Assembly: GCF_000615975.1 (NCBI RefSeq)
Contig: NZ_BAMP01000022.1
Location: 1 to 55,426, forward strand
Reading direction: 5' to 3'
Source: Nitratireductor aquibiodomus NL21 = JCM 21793
GTDB lineage: Bacteria; Pseudomonadota; Alphaproteobacteria; Rhizobiales; Rhizobiaceae
Length of the DNA: 55,426 nt
Shown piece after piece: positions 27,768 through 35,988 of this stretch. Numbering within the stretch: the first letter of the stretch is position 1; each line of letters begins with the position of its first letter. Under the pieces are notes generated by a model. That model saw nothing but the letters and a program-made list of their open reading frames with translations, searched no databases and had not been told where the DNA came from. A program made the translations under genes and the position numbers.

Positions 27768-28244
27768 ATGTCGATTGATGTTCGCTTCGCCCATCTTGAA
27801 GATCTCGATGCGCTGGTTGCAATCGAGAACGCGGCGTTCTCGGGCGACAGACTTTCCCAGCGCTCTCTCCGGCGCCTGATCGGATCGCTGGCGGCCATCA
27901 CCTGCGTTGCCGAAGAGGGTGAAAAAGTCCTCGGATATGCGCTGGCGTTGACACGCCGGACGAGTGGCATCGCGCGGCTTTACTCCATTGCCGTCGCACC
28001 GGATGAAACCGGCAGGGGGGTGGCGGCGTTGCTGTTGCATCATGTCGAGAACGCAGCGCGTGCACGAGGGTTCCAGTCGATGCGCCTTGAGGTGCGGGCA
28101 GACAATGAGCCGGCCATACGGCTTTACGAAAAAACGGGATATCGTAGCTTTGCCCGATATGAGAATTACTATCACGACGGTATGAGCGCATTGCGTTACC
28201 AAAAGGCGCTGTGCGCATTGAACACGGAGAACGGCCCCAGATGA
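27768..28244 (+). CDS. GNAT family N-acetyltransferase
   Basis: A 158-residue acetyl-CoA dependent N-acyltransferase. Motif A, IAVAPDETGRGVAALLLHHV, supplies the pyrophosphate-binding loop (GRGVAA), and VRADNEPAIRLYEKTGY is motif B. The end of the domain is FARYENYYHDG. The ATG at 27768 follows GGAG. It overlaps the ATP-grasp gene by 4 bp (ATGA), so the two products are probably made together and act in one pathway. In other proteobacteria a GNAT fused to a C39-like peptidase accompanies this type of ATP-grasp; here the GNAT stands alone. Confidence 0.93.
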   Translation: MSIDVRFAHLEDLDALVAIENAAFSGDRLSQRSLRRLIGSLAAITCVAEEGEKVLGYALALTRRTSGIARLYSIAVAPDETGRGVAALLLHHVENAARARGFQSMRLEVRADNEPAIRLYEKTGYRSFARYENYYHDGMSALRYQKALCALNTENGPR

Positions 28245-29692
28245 GTTGGGTCATCCTGACTGGCAAGAAAGGCGATCTCGACGAGACCGCCACCCCTTAT
28301 AAAATCATCACCAACCGCGATTATCTGGCTCATCCGGCGCTGTTTCGCGGACAGCGACCCAAGGTCATCAATCTTTCATCCAGCTATGCCTATCAGAGCC
28401 GTGGCTACTATGCGTCGCTGCTTGCCAGTTCCCGCGGTCATCGAGTGATCCCCTCGGTCGAAACCATGATCGACCTCTCTGCGCGCAAGCTCTACGAGAA
28501 CGCGCTCCCGGAACTTGAACAGGCCCTCAACCGCTGCCGCACCGAACTTGGCGGAAGCTTTCCTTCAACCGTCAGCGTGTTTTTCGGCATCGGACCCGAA
28601 AAGGCCTGGGAACGCTTCGCGAAGCTCCTGTTCGACTGGTTTCGCGCGCCCGCTCTGGAAGTCGTCATCAAGGACGGCGAATGGGCAACGATCACACGCA
28701 TCGGGTTTCGCGCCCTTTCACGCATGAGTTCGGAAGAGAAGGAGCGCTTCACCGCATCCCTGCACACCTATACGAGCCGGCAGTGGCGTGAGAGCCGCAC
28801 CCGGGTTCCGGCGCGCTACGGTTTCGCCACCCTCATTGATCCAAGGGAGGAACTCCCGCCGTCGAGCGTTGCTTCGCTCAAACACTGGTCGCGCATCGCC
28901 GCCCGCATGGGTGTTGAAGTGGAACCGATCACGAAGAAGGATCTGCCGCGCCTGGCAAACTTTGATGCGCTGTTCATTCGCGAGACCACGTCCATTTCCA
29001 ACCACACATACCGTTTCGCCCGGCGTGCCGAGCAGGAGGGCATGCCGGTGATCGACGATCCACTGTCGATGATCCGCTGCACCAACAAGGTCTATCTCAA
29101 TGAGTTGATGACGACGCACCGCGTGCCCGTTCCACCGACCATGATGATTGCCGGAACAGCGGACCTCGAGCGCGCTGCCGATCTGCTCGGTTTCCCGCTG
29201 GTGCTCAAGACGCCCGACAGTTCTTTTTCACGCGGCGTGAAGAAGGCGGCGAACATGGCGGAGCTCAAGGCGCTGGCGACAAAATGGCTGGAGGATTCCG
29301 ATCTGCTCATCGCGCAGAAGTTTCTGCCCACTGCCTTCGACTGGCGTATCGGGGTTCTCGACGGAAGGCCGCTTTTCTCCGTGCAATACCTCATGGCAAA
29401 GAAGCACTGGCAGATCGTCAATCACGAAAGACAGGGGCGTCCGGACGAGGGAGGTTTTCGCTCGTTCACCCTGGCGGACACACCGTCGGACGTGCTCGAC
29501 ATCGCCGTGCGTGCCGCGCGCTGTATCGGAAGCGGGCTTTATGGCGTGGATCTCAAGGCAACGCCGGAAGGTGTCTACGTCATCGAAGTCAACGACAATC
29601 CCAATCTCGATCATGGCTGTGAAGATGCCGGAGAAAAGGACGCTGTCTGGACCAGCCTCACCCAGTGGTTCATCGACCGTCTGGAGAGGTGA
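28241..29692 (+). CDS. RimK-like ATP-grasp ligase with N-terminal RLAN domain
   Basis: A 483-residue ligase of the ATP-grasp superfamily, expected to form an amide/peptide bond through an acyl phosphate. The N-terminal 200 residues (SWVILTGKKGDLD, YKIITNRDYL, INLSSSYAYQSRGYYASLLA) fit the RLAN domain known to precede some RimK-like enzymes. The ATP-grasp part shows FPLVLKTPDSSFSRGVKK, the central DLLIAQKFLPTAFDWRIGV and the metal-binding VIEVNDNPNLDHG. Substrates are unknown. ATGA overlap with the GNAT gene and flanking MscS channels suggest synthesis of a small acetylated peptide or osmolyte; that is inference. Confidence 0.9.
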   Translation: MSWVILTGKKGDLDETATPYKIITNRDYLAHPALFRGQRPKVINLSSSYAYQSRGYYASLLASSRGHRVIPSVETMIDLSARKLYENALPELEQALNRCRTELGGSFPSTVSVFFGIGPEKAWERFAKLLFDWFRAPALEVVIKDGEWATITRIGFRALSRMSSEEKERFTASLHTYTSRQWRESRTRVPARYGFATLIDPREELPPSSVASLKHWSRIAARMGVEVEPITKKDLPRLANFDALFIRETTSISNHTYRFARRAEQEGMPVIDDPLSMIRCTNKVYLNELMTTHRVPVPPTMMIAGTADLERAADLLGFPLVLKTPDSSFSRGVKKAANMAELKALATKWLEDSDLLIAQKFLPTAFDWRIGVLDGRPLFSVQYLMAKKHWQIVNHERQGRPDEGGFRSFTLADTPSDVLDIAVRAARCIGSGLYGVDLKATPEGVYVIEVNDNPNLDHGCEDAGEKDAVWTSLTQWFIDRLER

Positions 29693-29725
29693 GGGCACCT
29701 CTCCATCTGTCGACATCGCGGTAGA

Positions 29726-30544
29726 TCAATCGGGGACCGAGACGCTCACTCCCTTTTTTCCAAAGCCCTTGTTGATGGCTTCAGTCAGAGCCGAGCGGGA
29801 TTTCTGCCACCCTTCGCTTCTCGCCCAGAAGCGGAGCGTTAGATGTGGAGCGCCACCATCTATCGCCGAAAAGAGCGTTTCTGCCTGGGGTTTCTTCAAG
29901 ATGCTCTTTTCTGCGTCGAGAATTCTCAAGAGCCCCTTCTGAACCTGCTCGGGGCTGAGATCGTTTCCAACATCGATCTCAAGCTCCACCCTGCGAGCCT
30001 TGTTCCTGGAATGGTTTGTGATGGCCGCGTTCCAGAGTGTGCTGTTGGGAGCGAAGACGATGAGCCCGTCATCGGTTTTCAGTTCCGTCGCAAAAAGCCC
30101 CAGAGTGCTCACGGTTCCTGATATTCCATTCGCCAGCACATGCTCGTCTACTTCAAACGGCCGCAGAATGAGCAGCATCACACCTGCAGCGATGTTCTGC
30201 AGTGTTCCCTGAAGGGCGAGGCCGACCGCGAGGCCGATAGCGCCGAGCGCTGCAATAATGCTGGCGGTTGGCACGCCCAGCTGCGTGAGTGCCGCAACGC
30301 TGGAAAGGGCCAGGACGGTATATCGGGCCAGAACCGAAAGAAAGGAAGTCAGGGTCGCGTCGAATGAGAACACCTGGCTAAGTGTGTTGCGCACCCAGCG
30401 CTCCAGCATTTTTGCTGCAATGATGCCAATCACCAGAAGGGCAATAGCGCCAAGAAACGTCAATCCGTAATTCAGTGCAAATTCCGTGACGTAACCGAGC
30501 GCTGTATTCGCTGTTTGAATAAGACGTCCTGCTTGCTTTTCCAT
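29726..30544 (-). CDS. Small mechanosensitive channel, MscS family (copy 2)
   Basis: A 272-residue paralogue of the channel at 26651-27544, sharing most of the membrane domain (ASIIAALGAIGLAVGLALQG pore helix, TLQN-AAGVMLL, GISGTVSTLGLFATE, FAPNSTLWN). It lacks the Lys-rich tail of copy 1. The ribosome binding site GGAGAT and leader resemble those of copy 1, showing that the duplication included the translation signals. It is convergent with the ATP-grasp gene (33-bp gap), so the two channels bracket the GNAT-ligase operon. Confidence 0.95.
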   Translation of the reverse strand: MEKQAGRLIQTANTALGYVTEFALNYGLTFLGAIALLVIGIIAAKMLERWVRNTLSQVFSFDATLTSFLSVLARYTVLALSSVAALTQLGVPTASIIAALGAIGLAVGLALQGTLQNIAAGVMLLILRPFEVDEHVLANGISGTVSTLGLFATELKTDDGLIVFAPNSTLWNAAITNHSRNKARRVELEIDVGNDLSPEQVQKGLLRILDAEKSILKKPQAETLFSAIDGGAPHLTLRFWARSEGWQKSRSALTEAINKGFGKKGVSVSVPD

Positions 30545-30689
30545 GTTTCGAACATCTCCGTGCCGTGTTCGGGGTTTCCGTTTTCAGAAACCGAAGCACC
30601 GCCCCGTCGACGTTCTCATCCACCTGATAATCCTGGCAGGAGGATCAGAAGCGCTGAACTGCATCAGTCTGGATGACGCGTATATCAAG

Positions 30690-30805
30690 CGTCTTTGAGT
30701 TGTAAAAGTATATATGTAATATAATTTTTATAGTGTGATGGCTGGTTTGGATTTAAATTGTATATCTATTTTGAATGAAAAAATAAAACTATAAAATAGA
30801 GAACA
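30690..30805. other. AT-rich intergenic block
   Basis: The sequence between the HD-domain gene and mscS copy 2 is markedly AT-rich (runs such as TATATATGTAATATAATTTTTATA) in an otherwise GC-rich window. It lies upstream of mscS copy 2 and downstream of the HD gene. It may hold the mscS promoter. A CTATTTT...AAAATAG inverted repeat is present after the HD stop. No coding frame was found. Confidence 0.6.
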
Positions 30806-31426
30806 TTATATGGCGTTTCTTCTTTTTTCATCAATTACCGTAAAGCGGTCGAGGAAGGCTTTTTGAGCCAGTTTCGGGGGCTGAGGTTCGAGTTTCAGCC
30901 CTTCCGGGGGCAGTCCGCGTGGACGTCCGAAAAACCGCGCGGCCTCCGTTGCGCCAAAGCCTGCGAGCTGTGTCGCCTCGTAGAATGCGGCGATCTGATC
31001 GGCGCGTTTGATCGCTTTCTTCAGCTTTAATGGCAGATTGGGAGCCAGAGTGAACCGTTGATGGATCGCGCGCTGCAGACGCTTCTCGACAGACTTGTAG
31101 TCGTCGCCCAGTGTGGCCTTGAACGGGGAAATCATGTCACCAATGACATATTCGGGCGCATCATGCAGCAGCGCGGCCATGGACCACTCGGGTGTGACGT
31201 CGCGCGTGATCCGGCAAAAAATCTCCTCCACCAGAAGCGAGTGCTGAGCGACGGAATAGGCGTGGTCGCCTTCGGTCTGTCCGTTCCAGCGGGCAACACG
31301 GGCAAGGCCGTGTGCGATATCGCTTATTTCAACGTCCAGTGGGGACGGGTCGAGAAGATCAAGCCGGCGGCCGGACAGCATTCTCTGCCATGCGCGGGGA
31401 GGCGCTGCTTTGGTCGAAGCCGGCAT
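30806..31426 (-). CDS. HD-domain phosphohydrolase (YfbR-like)
   Basis: A 206-residue HD-superfamily hydrolase. Metal-binding residues are in DHAYSVAQHSLLV and ALLHDAPEYVIGDM, with KRADQIAAFYEATQL as the distal aspartate motif, as in 5'-deoxynucleotidase YfbR-type proteins. A nucleotide substrate is likely but unproven. The start at 31426 overlaps the stop of the corrected ygfZ gene (TGATG), which supports both this start and the ygfZ correction. The following intergenic region is AT-rich. Confidence 0.88.
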   Translation of the reverse strand: MPASTKAAPPRAWQRMLSGRRLDLLDPSPLDVEISDIAHGLARVARWNGQTEGDHAYSVAQHSLLVEEIFCRITRDVTPEWSMAALLHDAPEYVIGDMISPFKATLGDDYKSVEKRLQRAIHQRFTLAPNLPLKLKKAIKRADQIAAFYEATQLAGFGATEAARFFGRPRGLPPEGLKLEPQPPKLAQKAFLDRFTVIDEKRRNAI

Positions 31427-32282
31427 CAGCCCGCACTTTCCGTGGATGCTGGAAAGCTGAAGCCAGCCCATTGTGGGATGGCGAACGTCACAGGGATATC
31501 GCCTGCCATCACCGGTATCCCCGCATCCATCGCGTCTTTGACCCTGTCGATCCGCACGATAGCCAGAGCCCGGGGGCCCGAGACCGTACCGAGCGTTCCG
31601 AGTGGCTTGCCGTCAGCGCGCAGCTCGGTGCCCGAAGCGGGCAGGCAGATGCGCCGCTGACGATCAGGAGCCTCCGGCGAGCCGTTCCCCGGTGATGCAT
31701 CCGCGAGACCACCTCCTGGCCGACAAAGCAGCCCTTCTTAAGCCCGATGCCACCATTCTGGTCGTAAAGCACGTCATGAGGAAACGCGTCGCCCAGTGCA
31801 AAGTCGCTGCCGCTTTCGGCAACGGCACTGGCGATCCGCAGTCCGTCCAGGTGCTTCCTGGCGCTGTCGGCTTCGGGCGTCTCGCCATAGTGCCTCCGCA
31901 TGTTCAGGTCTGCGGGAAAGCGACAGTCCGTCAGCGTTGAATCATCTTCTGAAGAAGCAGAATCACTTTGCCACGAAACCGCGATAGTGCGTTGTTCTAT
32001 CTCTGAAATATCCACTTTTGCGCGCAGCTTGTAGAGGGTCAGGCGCTTCACCAGATCGGCGGCGATATCCGCTCGGCATTCAATTCGGAACGCGTCGCTG
32101 CCGGCGCGGGAAATGAGAAAATCGAACAGAATCTTGCCCTGAGGGGTGAGCAGGGCGCTCGGACGGCATTCGCCATCCTTGAGAGCCGAGAGGTCGTTCG
32201 TGATCACGTTTTGAAGAAAGTGTTCGGCCTCGGAACCCTGCAACTGGAAGAGGGCTCGATTGTCTAGGTGGCAGGTCGGCAT
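31426..32282 (-). CDS. ygfZ: Folate-binding YgfZ/GcvT-like protein, frameshifted near 31645
   Basis: Restoring one base (GCCCTG read as GCCTG on the coding strand) gives a 285-residue protein of the YgfZ/IBA57 family, folate-dependent factors for maturation or repair of 4Fe-4S proteins. The N-terminal EAEHFLQNVITNDLS, GKILFDFLISR and the signature GCFVGQEVVSRMHHRGTARR are present; this K-G-C-x-x-G-Q-E motif contains the functional Cys. After the correction the C-terminus continues ALAIVRIDRVKDAMDAG...QWAGF and its stop overlaps the HD gene start. Uncorrected, the last 75 residues are replaced by out-of-frame sequence. Confidence 0.88.
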
Positions 32283-32369
32283 GGCTGATCCGGCAAGGTA
32301 AAGGGGTCATCTTGCTTCTAGCTAGGATGCTTTACCGCCGACGACAACCCGGCAACTGCCATGAGAGGC

Positions 32370-32792
32370 TCAACGACTGGCCTTCTCCCTGAGACGGGCC
32401 GCAGCCTCGGCAAGAGCTCTGGCGCTTCTGGCGCTCAGGCCACCGTTTTCATAGTCGCGGCGCAGTGCCTCCTCGATCTGCTCGGCGATGTTGTCGAGTG
32501 AGGGGGAGGGCGTGTCGTGCGGCGCGCTTCGGTGGTCGAAAAGATTGATCCAGTGATCCGTCTCTCTGCCAAACCGCATCAGGCGGTCGAGATAGACCTC
32601 GGCGCTTCCACTGCGTGAAATGAGGCCAAACAGACCAGCGGCGATCGACAGGGGACTCATGACGACATCGCGCATGCCGTCGGCCATGAGCTTCACCTGA
32701 AAGAGGATGACACGCCTGACAAGGCGTCCGCGCCTCCCCGCGCTTCGCGGCGATGTGGCAAGACCGCTTTGCGATTGCGCTATCCCCTCCAT
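32370..32792 (-). CDS. Conserved hypothetical protein
   Basis: A 140-residue protein with a basic N-terminus (RSAGRRGRLVRRV), a moderately hydrophobic stretch near residues 45-62 (SPLSIAAGLFGLIS) and a helical, charged C-terminal half (AEQIEEALRRDYE, RSARALAEAAARL). The start has an excellent AGGGAGGTG site. I do not recognise a named family; the composition suggests a soluble or peripheral membrane protein. It lies between ygfZ and an exported protein on the same strand. Confidence 0.6.
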   Translation of the reverse strand: MEGIAQSQSGLATSPRSAGRRGRLVRRVILFQVKLMADGMRDVVMSPLSIAAGLFGLISRSGSAEVYLDRLMRFGRETDHWINLFDHRSAPHDTPSPSLDNIAEQIEEALRRDYENGGLSARSARALAEAAARLREKASR

Positions 32793-32852
32793 GGGACACC
32801 TCCCTGAGTTCCACCGGATATGGGGGCGTTCCAGGCGATTGCAAGAAACGGC

Positions 32853-33656
32853 TCAGTCTCCGGCCACGAAAAACGCCCAGTGTCCATCTGGCGTTATACC
32901 CACGCGATAAAAGATGTAGGCGCCGAAACTCTTCATGTCCTCATAGTCACCGGCAGTCACAAGCGTGAACAGTTCGACGCGCTGCTTCTTGTCGAGGGAT
33001 TCGAGCGGGATGGCGAAAAAATAAGGCCAGACATACATTTCCTGGGGCGTGCCCGCATCGAGATGCACATAGCCCGCCTGCAGGACTTCGAGCAGTATGG
33101 CCAATATTTCCTGGCCTTCCTCGTCTCCTGACAGTTCGATGAGAAAATCAAGCGGATCGCCATCGAGTCCTCCGAGCGAGAGGCGCGTCGCGCTCTCCCC
33201 GCTGCCGATCAGTGGGCGCAGACGTTCGATGTCCCCGCTTTTGGCAGCTTCGACGATTAGTCCATGCATCCGCTGTACCGGTTCGGGGACCTGCTCCAGA
33301 TCGTAAAGGATCTCCGGCAACTCCTTTCCGATCTGGGTATCCGGCCGCACCACATCGCGCAGTGGCGTATCTTCAACGGGAGTCGCATCCTCACCCGGCT
33401 CAGAACTTTCCGGCGTGTCGGTGTCGGCGTTCGGGAAGCGAATCGGCGGCGGCAGTGGCACGCGCTCGACACTATCGGACCCGCTCTCGCCTTCCTCTGC
33501 CGGTTCGACTTGCTGCAGTTCGCTGAGGGCAAAAGCGGGCAGGGCGTTCGCTCCAGTCAAACCAGCCGCAGCCAGGCCGGCCATCAGAAGGCGTCGCCAC
33601 CGCGTTCGTCCCTGCATGCTTGAGTGGTTTTCGACGTTCACCAGATGCCGCTTCAT
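32853..33656 (-). CDS. Exported conserved protein, unknown function
   Basis: A 267-residue protein with a long signal peptide: basic WRRLLMAG, hydrophobic LAAAGLTGANALPAFA, cleavage probably after AFA (about residue 44). A Pro/Asp/Glu-rich linker (45-105, VPLPPPIRFPNADTDTPESS) precedes a folded domain ending GITPDGHWAFFVAGD. The domain contains ankyrin-like wording (AAKSGDIERLRPLIG) but no clear repeats. The ATG at 33656 is preferred over GTG 33662. It lies 9 bp after the TIGR02301 gene, so the two periplasmic proteins are probably co-transcribed. Likely a Hyphomicrobiales-specific family. Confidence 0.7.
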   Translation of the reverse strand: MKRHLVNVENHSSMQGRTRWRRLLMAGLAAAGLTGANALPAFALSELQQVEPAEEGESGSDSVERVPLPPPIRFPNADTDTPESSEPGEDATPVEDTPLRDVVRPDTQIGKELPEILYDLEQVPEPVQRMHGLIVEAAKSGDIERLRPLIGSGESATRLSLGGLDGDPLDFLIELSGDEEGQEILAILLEVLQAGYVHLDAGTPQEMYVWPYFFAIPLESLDKKQRVELFTLVTAGDYEDMKSFGAYIFYRVGITPDGHWAFFVAGD

Positions 33657-33665
33657 TGTCACGTC

Positions 33666-34037
33666 TCAGTTTCCGTAGCGCTGCACGATCTCGCTGGATA
33701 TGCGTGAGCCCTCGTTCATATAGTGGTCGATGGCGGAAAGCGCCTGGTCCGTACAGTTTTCATAGGTCCCTGCAAAGGATCTGTAGCCGCGATTGAAGCT
33801 GGCAATCAGCTTTTCGCGGCGAGCCGGCGTCGGTGCTTCCGTTTCCAGAAGCTCTTCCATCTTCCCGCGCCAGGCGTCGGAACCCTCTCCGCACAGATTG
33901 CGCAGATAGTGGATTGAACCAAGCACTTCAGCGAGCCTCAGAAGCGGTGTTTCATAAGTCGCGTCGTTGGCCCGTGCCGCAGGCGCAGCCATGAAAAGGG
34001 CCATCGCGAGGCCGAAAAGTGCTGAACCATTGCGCAT
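33666..34037 (-). CDS. TIGR02301 family exported protein
   Basis: A 123-residue periplasmic protein with signal peptide (ALFGLAMALFMAAPAARA) and the motifs of TIGR02301: LLRLAEVLGSIHYLRNLCG, RREKLIASFNRGYRSFAGTY and NCTDQALSA. Two conserved cysteines (in NLCG and ENCT) may form a disulfide. The function is unknown; the family is restricted to Rhizobiales-type alphaproteobacteria, supporting the taxonomic placement. GGGAGA precedes the ATG. It probably forms an operon with the downstream exported protein. Confidence 0.88.
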   Translation of the reverse strand: MRNGSALFGLAMALFMAAPAARANDATYETPLLRLAEVLGSIHYLRNLCGEGSDAWRGKMEELLETEAPTPARREKLIASFNRGYRSFAGTYENCTDQALSAIDHYMNEGSRISSEIVQRYGN

Positions 34038-34147
34038 GCCGTGTTGTCTCCCAGCGAGCGCCGCCTGTCAAACGCCCGCAGTTGCAGGAAGGCGATCACC
34101 AGACATTCAGGAAAGTGGCAAGATTGAGGGCGCAGGGGCCCATGGGC

Positions 34148-34588
34148 TCAGCTATCGGTCGAGTGTTGCAGTTCTTCAATAACCGCGCGCGTGCTGTCTG
34201 TTAGGGGCATGGCAGTGATCGCCTCGGGTGCATACCACCCGGCCTCGCTTGCATCGTCACCAGCGGTGATGGCGCCTGCCGCAACGGTGGCGCGAAACAC
34301 GATCAGCCGAAAGGTCTGCTGTCCGTCATCTCCGTTCAGCAGGATTTCTTGATAGGGGCTGGCCGTTTCTATGACCAGTCCTGTCTCCTCCAGCAATTCG
34401 CGTGCGAGCGCCTGCTCGAAGGTTTCTCCCGCTTCCACGCGACCACCGGGAAAGGCATAGAGGCCCTTCGCGGGCGGGCGGCCGCGGCGCACCAGAAGAA
34501 CCTGCCCGTCCTTTAGAACGGCCGCGGAAACGGCGAGGATTTCCTCTGATTTCAAAGGCACACCCCTTGCATCCTGCCACCCGATCAC
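34148..34588 (-). CDS. NUDIX hydrolase
   Basis: A 146-residue NUDIX-family pyrophosphohydrolase. The Nudix box runs GGRVEAGETFEQAL then ARELLEETGL, matching G-x5-E-x7-REU-x-EE-x-GU with all metal ligands. The N-terminal strand is ILAVSAAVLKDGQVLLVRRG and the C-terminal DASEAGWYAPEAI is typical of ADP-ribose/8-oxo-dGTP type enzymes, but the substrate is open. The start is uncertain: GTG at 34588 with GGGAC upstream, or TTG at 34591. Divergent from the DUF2799 gene. Confidence 0.9.
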   Translation of the reverse strand: MIGWQDARGVPLKSEEILAVSAAVLKDGQVLLVRRGRPPAKGLYAFPGGRVEAGETFEQALARELLEETGLVIETASPYQEILLNGDDGQQTFRLIVFRATVAAGAITAGDDASEAGWYAPEAITAMPLTDSTRAVIEELQHSTDS

Positions 34589-34636
34589 CAACAGTCCCGA
34601 CCGTGTTTATGTCTTGAGAATACGGGGGACGCAATC

Positions 34637-35209
34637 GTGCGGGTGATGCGGAGCACGGGATTTGTTGCAGGTCTGGCGTTCATGTTGTCTTTGTCGGCAT
34701 GTGCAACGCTGAACGAGACCGAGTGCGAATCGGTGAACTGGAGCGATCTGGGACGCAGCGACGGCGCTGCCGGACGCAGCCCGTCCTATGTTCAGAGGCA
34801 CCGTGAGGCCTGCGCGAAGTACAGTCTGCCGGTGGATGAAAGCGCCTGGCGCGCAGGCTGGGAAGACGGCATTCGCCGCTATTGCACCCCCGAAAATGGC
34901 CTGAGCGCCGGGCGCGACGGGCGCAGTTACGCCAATTCCTGCCCTTCCGACGTTGCGCCGGGATTTGAGAGCGCTTACCGCGTCGGCAAGCGCGTGCATG
35001 ACGCCCAGTCGGAATATGACCGTCTCAAGCGCGAACTCGAGCAGCTTTACGACGATCTCGAAGACGCCGCCAAGGGCGAGGACCGTCGCAAGGTGCGCAA
35101 CCGGATTTCGCTGAAGGAATCAGACCTGTTCCTTGCCGAGGGCCGCGTGCGCGATGCCGAGCGCCTCTACGACCGCTACCTCTATGAGGAGGCGGCCGGC
35201 CGTTACTGA
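34637..35209 (+). CDS. DUF2799 lipoprotein
   Basis: A roughly 190-residue lipoprotein of the DUF2799 family. The signal sequence ends in a lipobox, LSLSAC, so the Cys at about residue 22 should be lipidated. The mature part shows the family pattern WSDLGRSDGAAGR, HREACAKY, YCTPENGLSAGRDG and YANSCP with paired Cys residues, followed by a coiled-coil-like segment (YDRLKRELEQLYDDLEDA). The start may be GTG 34637 (GGGGGA at good distance) or ATG 34646. Function unknown, presumably membrane-anchored. Confidence 0.88.
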   Translation: MRVMRSTGFVAGLAFMLSLSACATLNETECESVNWSDLGRSDGAAGRSPSYVQRHREACAKYSLPVDESAWRAGWEDGIRRYCTPENGLSAGRDGRSYANSCPSDVAPGFESAYRVGKRVHDAQSEYDRLKRELEQLYDDLEDAAKGEDRRKVRNRISLKESDLFLAEGRVRDAERLYDRYLYEEAAGRY

Positions 35210-35232
35210 AACACTGGTCGGGGTATCAGCTC

Positions 35233-35988
35233 ATGTGTGGTCGTTTCGCTCTCACCGACACACCGGACGCGGTGCAGTCGCTCCTTGCGGTGACAGACTT
35301 CGAGCCGTTTCCCCCGCGCTACAACATCGCCCCGACACAGCCCGTTCTGATGGCTCTGTCCGGCCCTGCGCGGGCGGCCGGCTCCAACCTGCCATCGCGG
35401 CAGAGCATGCTGGTGCGCTGGGGCCTCATTCCCGCCTGGGCAAAAAATCCGAACGACTTCTCACTTCTGTTCAACGCCCGCTCCGAAACGGCGGCGGAAA
35501 AGGCGTCCTTCCGCACCGCCATGCGCCATCGCCGCGCGCTGGTTCCGGCGAATGGCTTTTACGAATGGCGGCGCGTTGGTTCGAAACGCGCGGAGCCATA
35601 CTGGATCCGGCCCCGCGGTGGCGGCCTGATCGCCTTTGCCGGATTAATGGAAAGCTGGTCGGAACCCGGTGGCACGGAGATGGACACGGGCGCCATCCTG
35701 ACGACGGAGGCCAATGCGGACCTGCGCGGTATCCATCATCGTATGCCCGTGGTCATCAAGCCGGAGGATTTCGGCCGCTGGCTGGACTGTCTCAACCAGG
35801 AACCGCGCCATGTGGCCGATCTTCTGAAACCGGCCGAGCCTGGCTTCTTCGAGGCGGTGCCCGTGTCGGACCGGGTCAATAAGGTGGCAAATGCCGGTCC
35901 GGACCTTCAGGAGCGCGTGGAACGCCGCGAGGCTGAGGACACCGACCCAAAGCCCGGAGGCGACAGCGGCCAGCTCGATCTCTTTTAA
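35233..35988 (+). CDS. SRAP domain protein (YedK/HMCES-like)
   Basis: A 251-residue SOS response-associated peptidase family protein. Cys2, freed by removal of the initiator Met, forms a covalent thiazolidine crosslink with abasic sites in single-strand DNA in characterised members. The active-site set is present: CGRF at the N-terminus, N81 (LFNARSE), E111 (NGFYEW) and the His in IHHRMP (168-172). The C-terminal tail is charged and ends GQLDLF. Its TAA stop overlaps by 3 bp the convergent stop of the FAD oxidoreductase. Possibly co-transcribed with the lipoprotein gene (23-bp gap). Confidence 0.95.
   Translation: MCGRFALTDTPDAVQSLLAVTDFEPFPPRYNIAPTQPVLMALSGPARAAGSNLPSRQSMLVRWGLIPAWAKNPNDFSLLFNARSETAAEKASFRTAMRHRRALVPANGFYEWRRVGSKRAEPYWIRPRGGGLIAFAGLMESWSEPGGTEMDTGAILTTEANADLRGIHHRMPVVIKPEDFGRWLDCLNQEPRHVADLLKPAEPGFFEAVPVSDRVNKVANAGPDLQERVERREAEDTDPKPGGDSGQLDLF

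Noticed and set aside
30690..30805. Phage or transposon remnant in the AT-rich block
   Set aside because: No coding remnant, terminal repeats or target duplication could be seen, so it is reported only as an unusual base composition.
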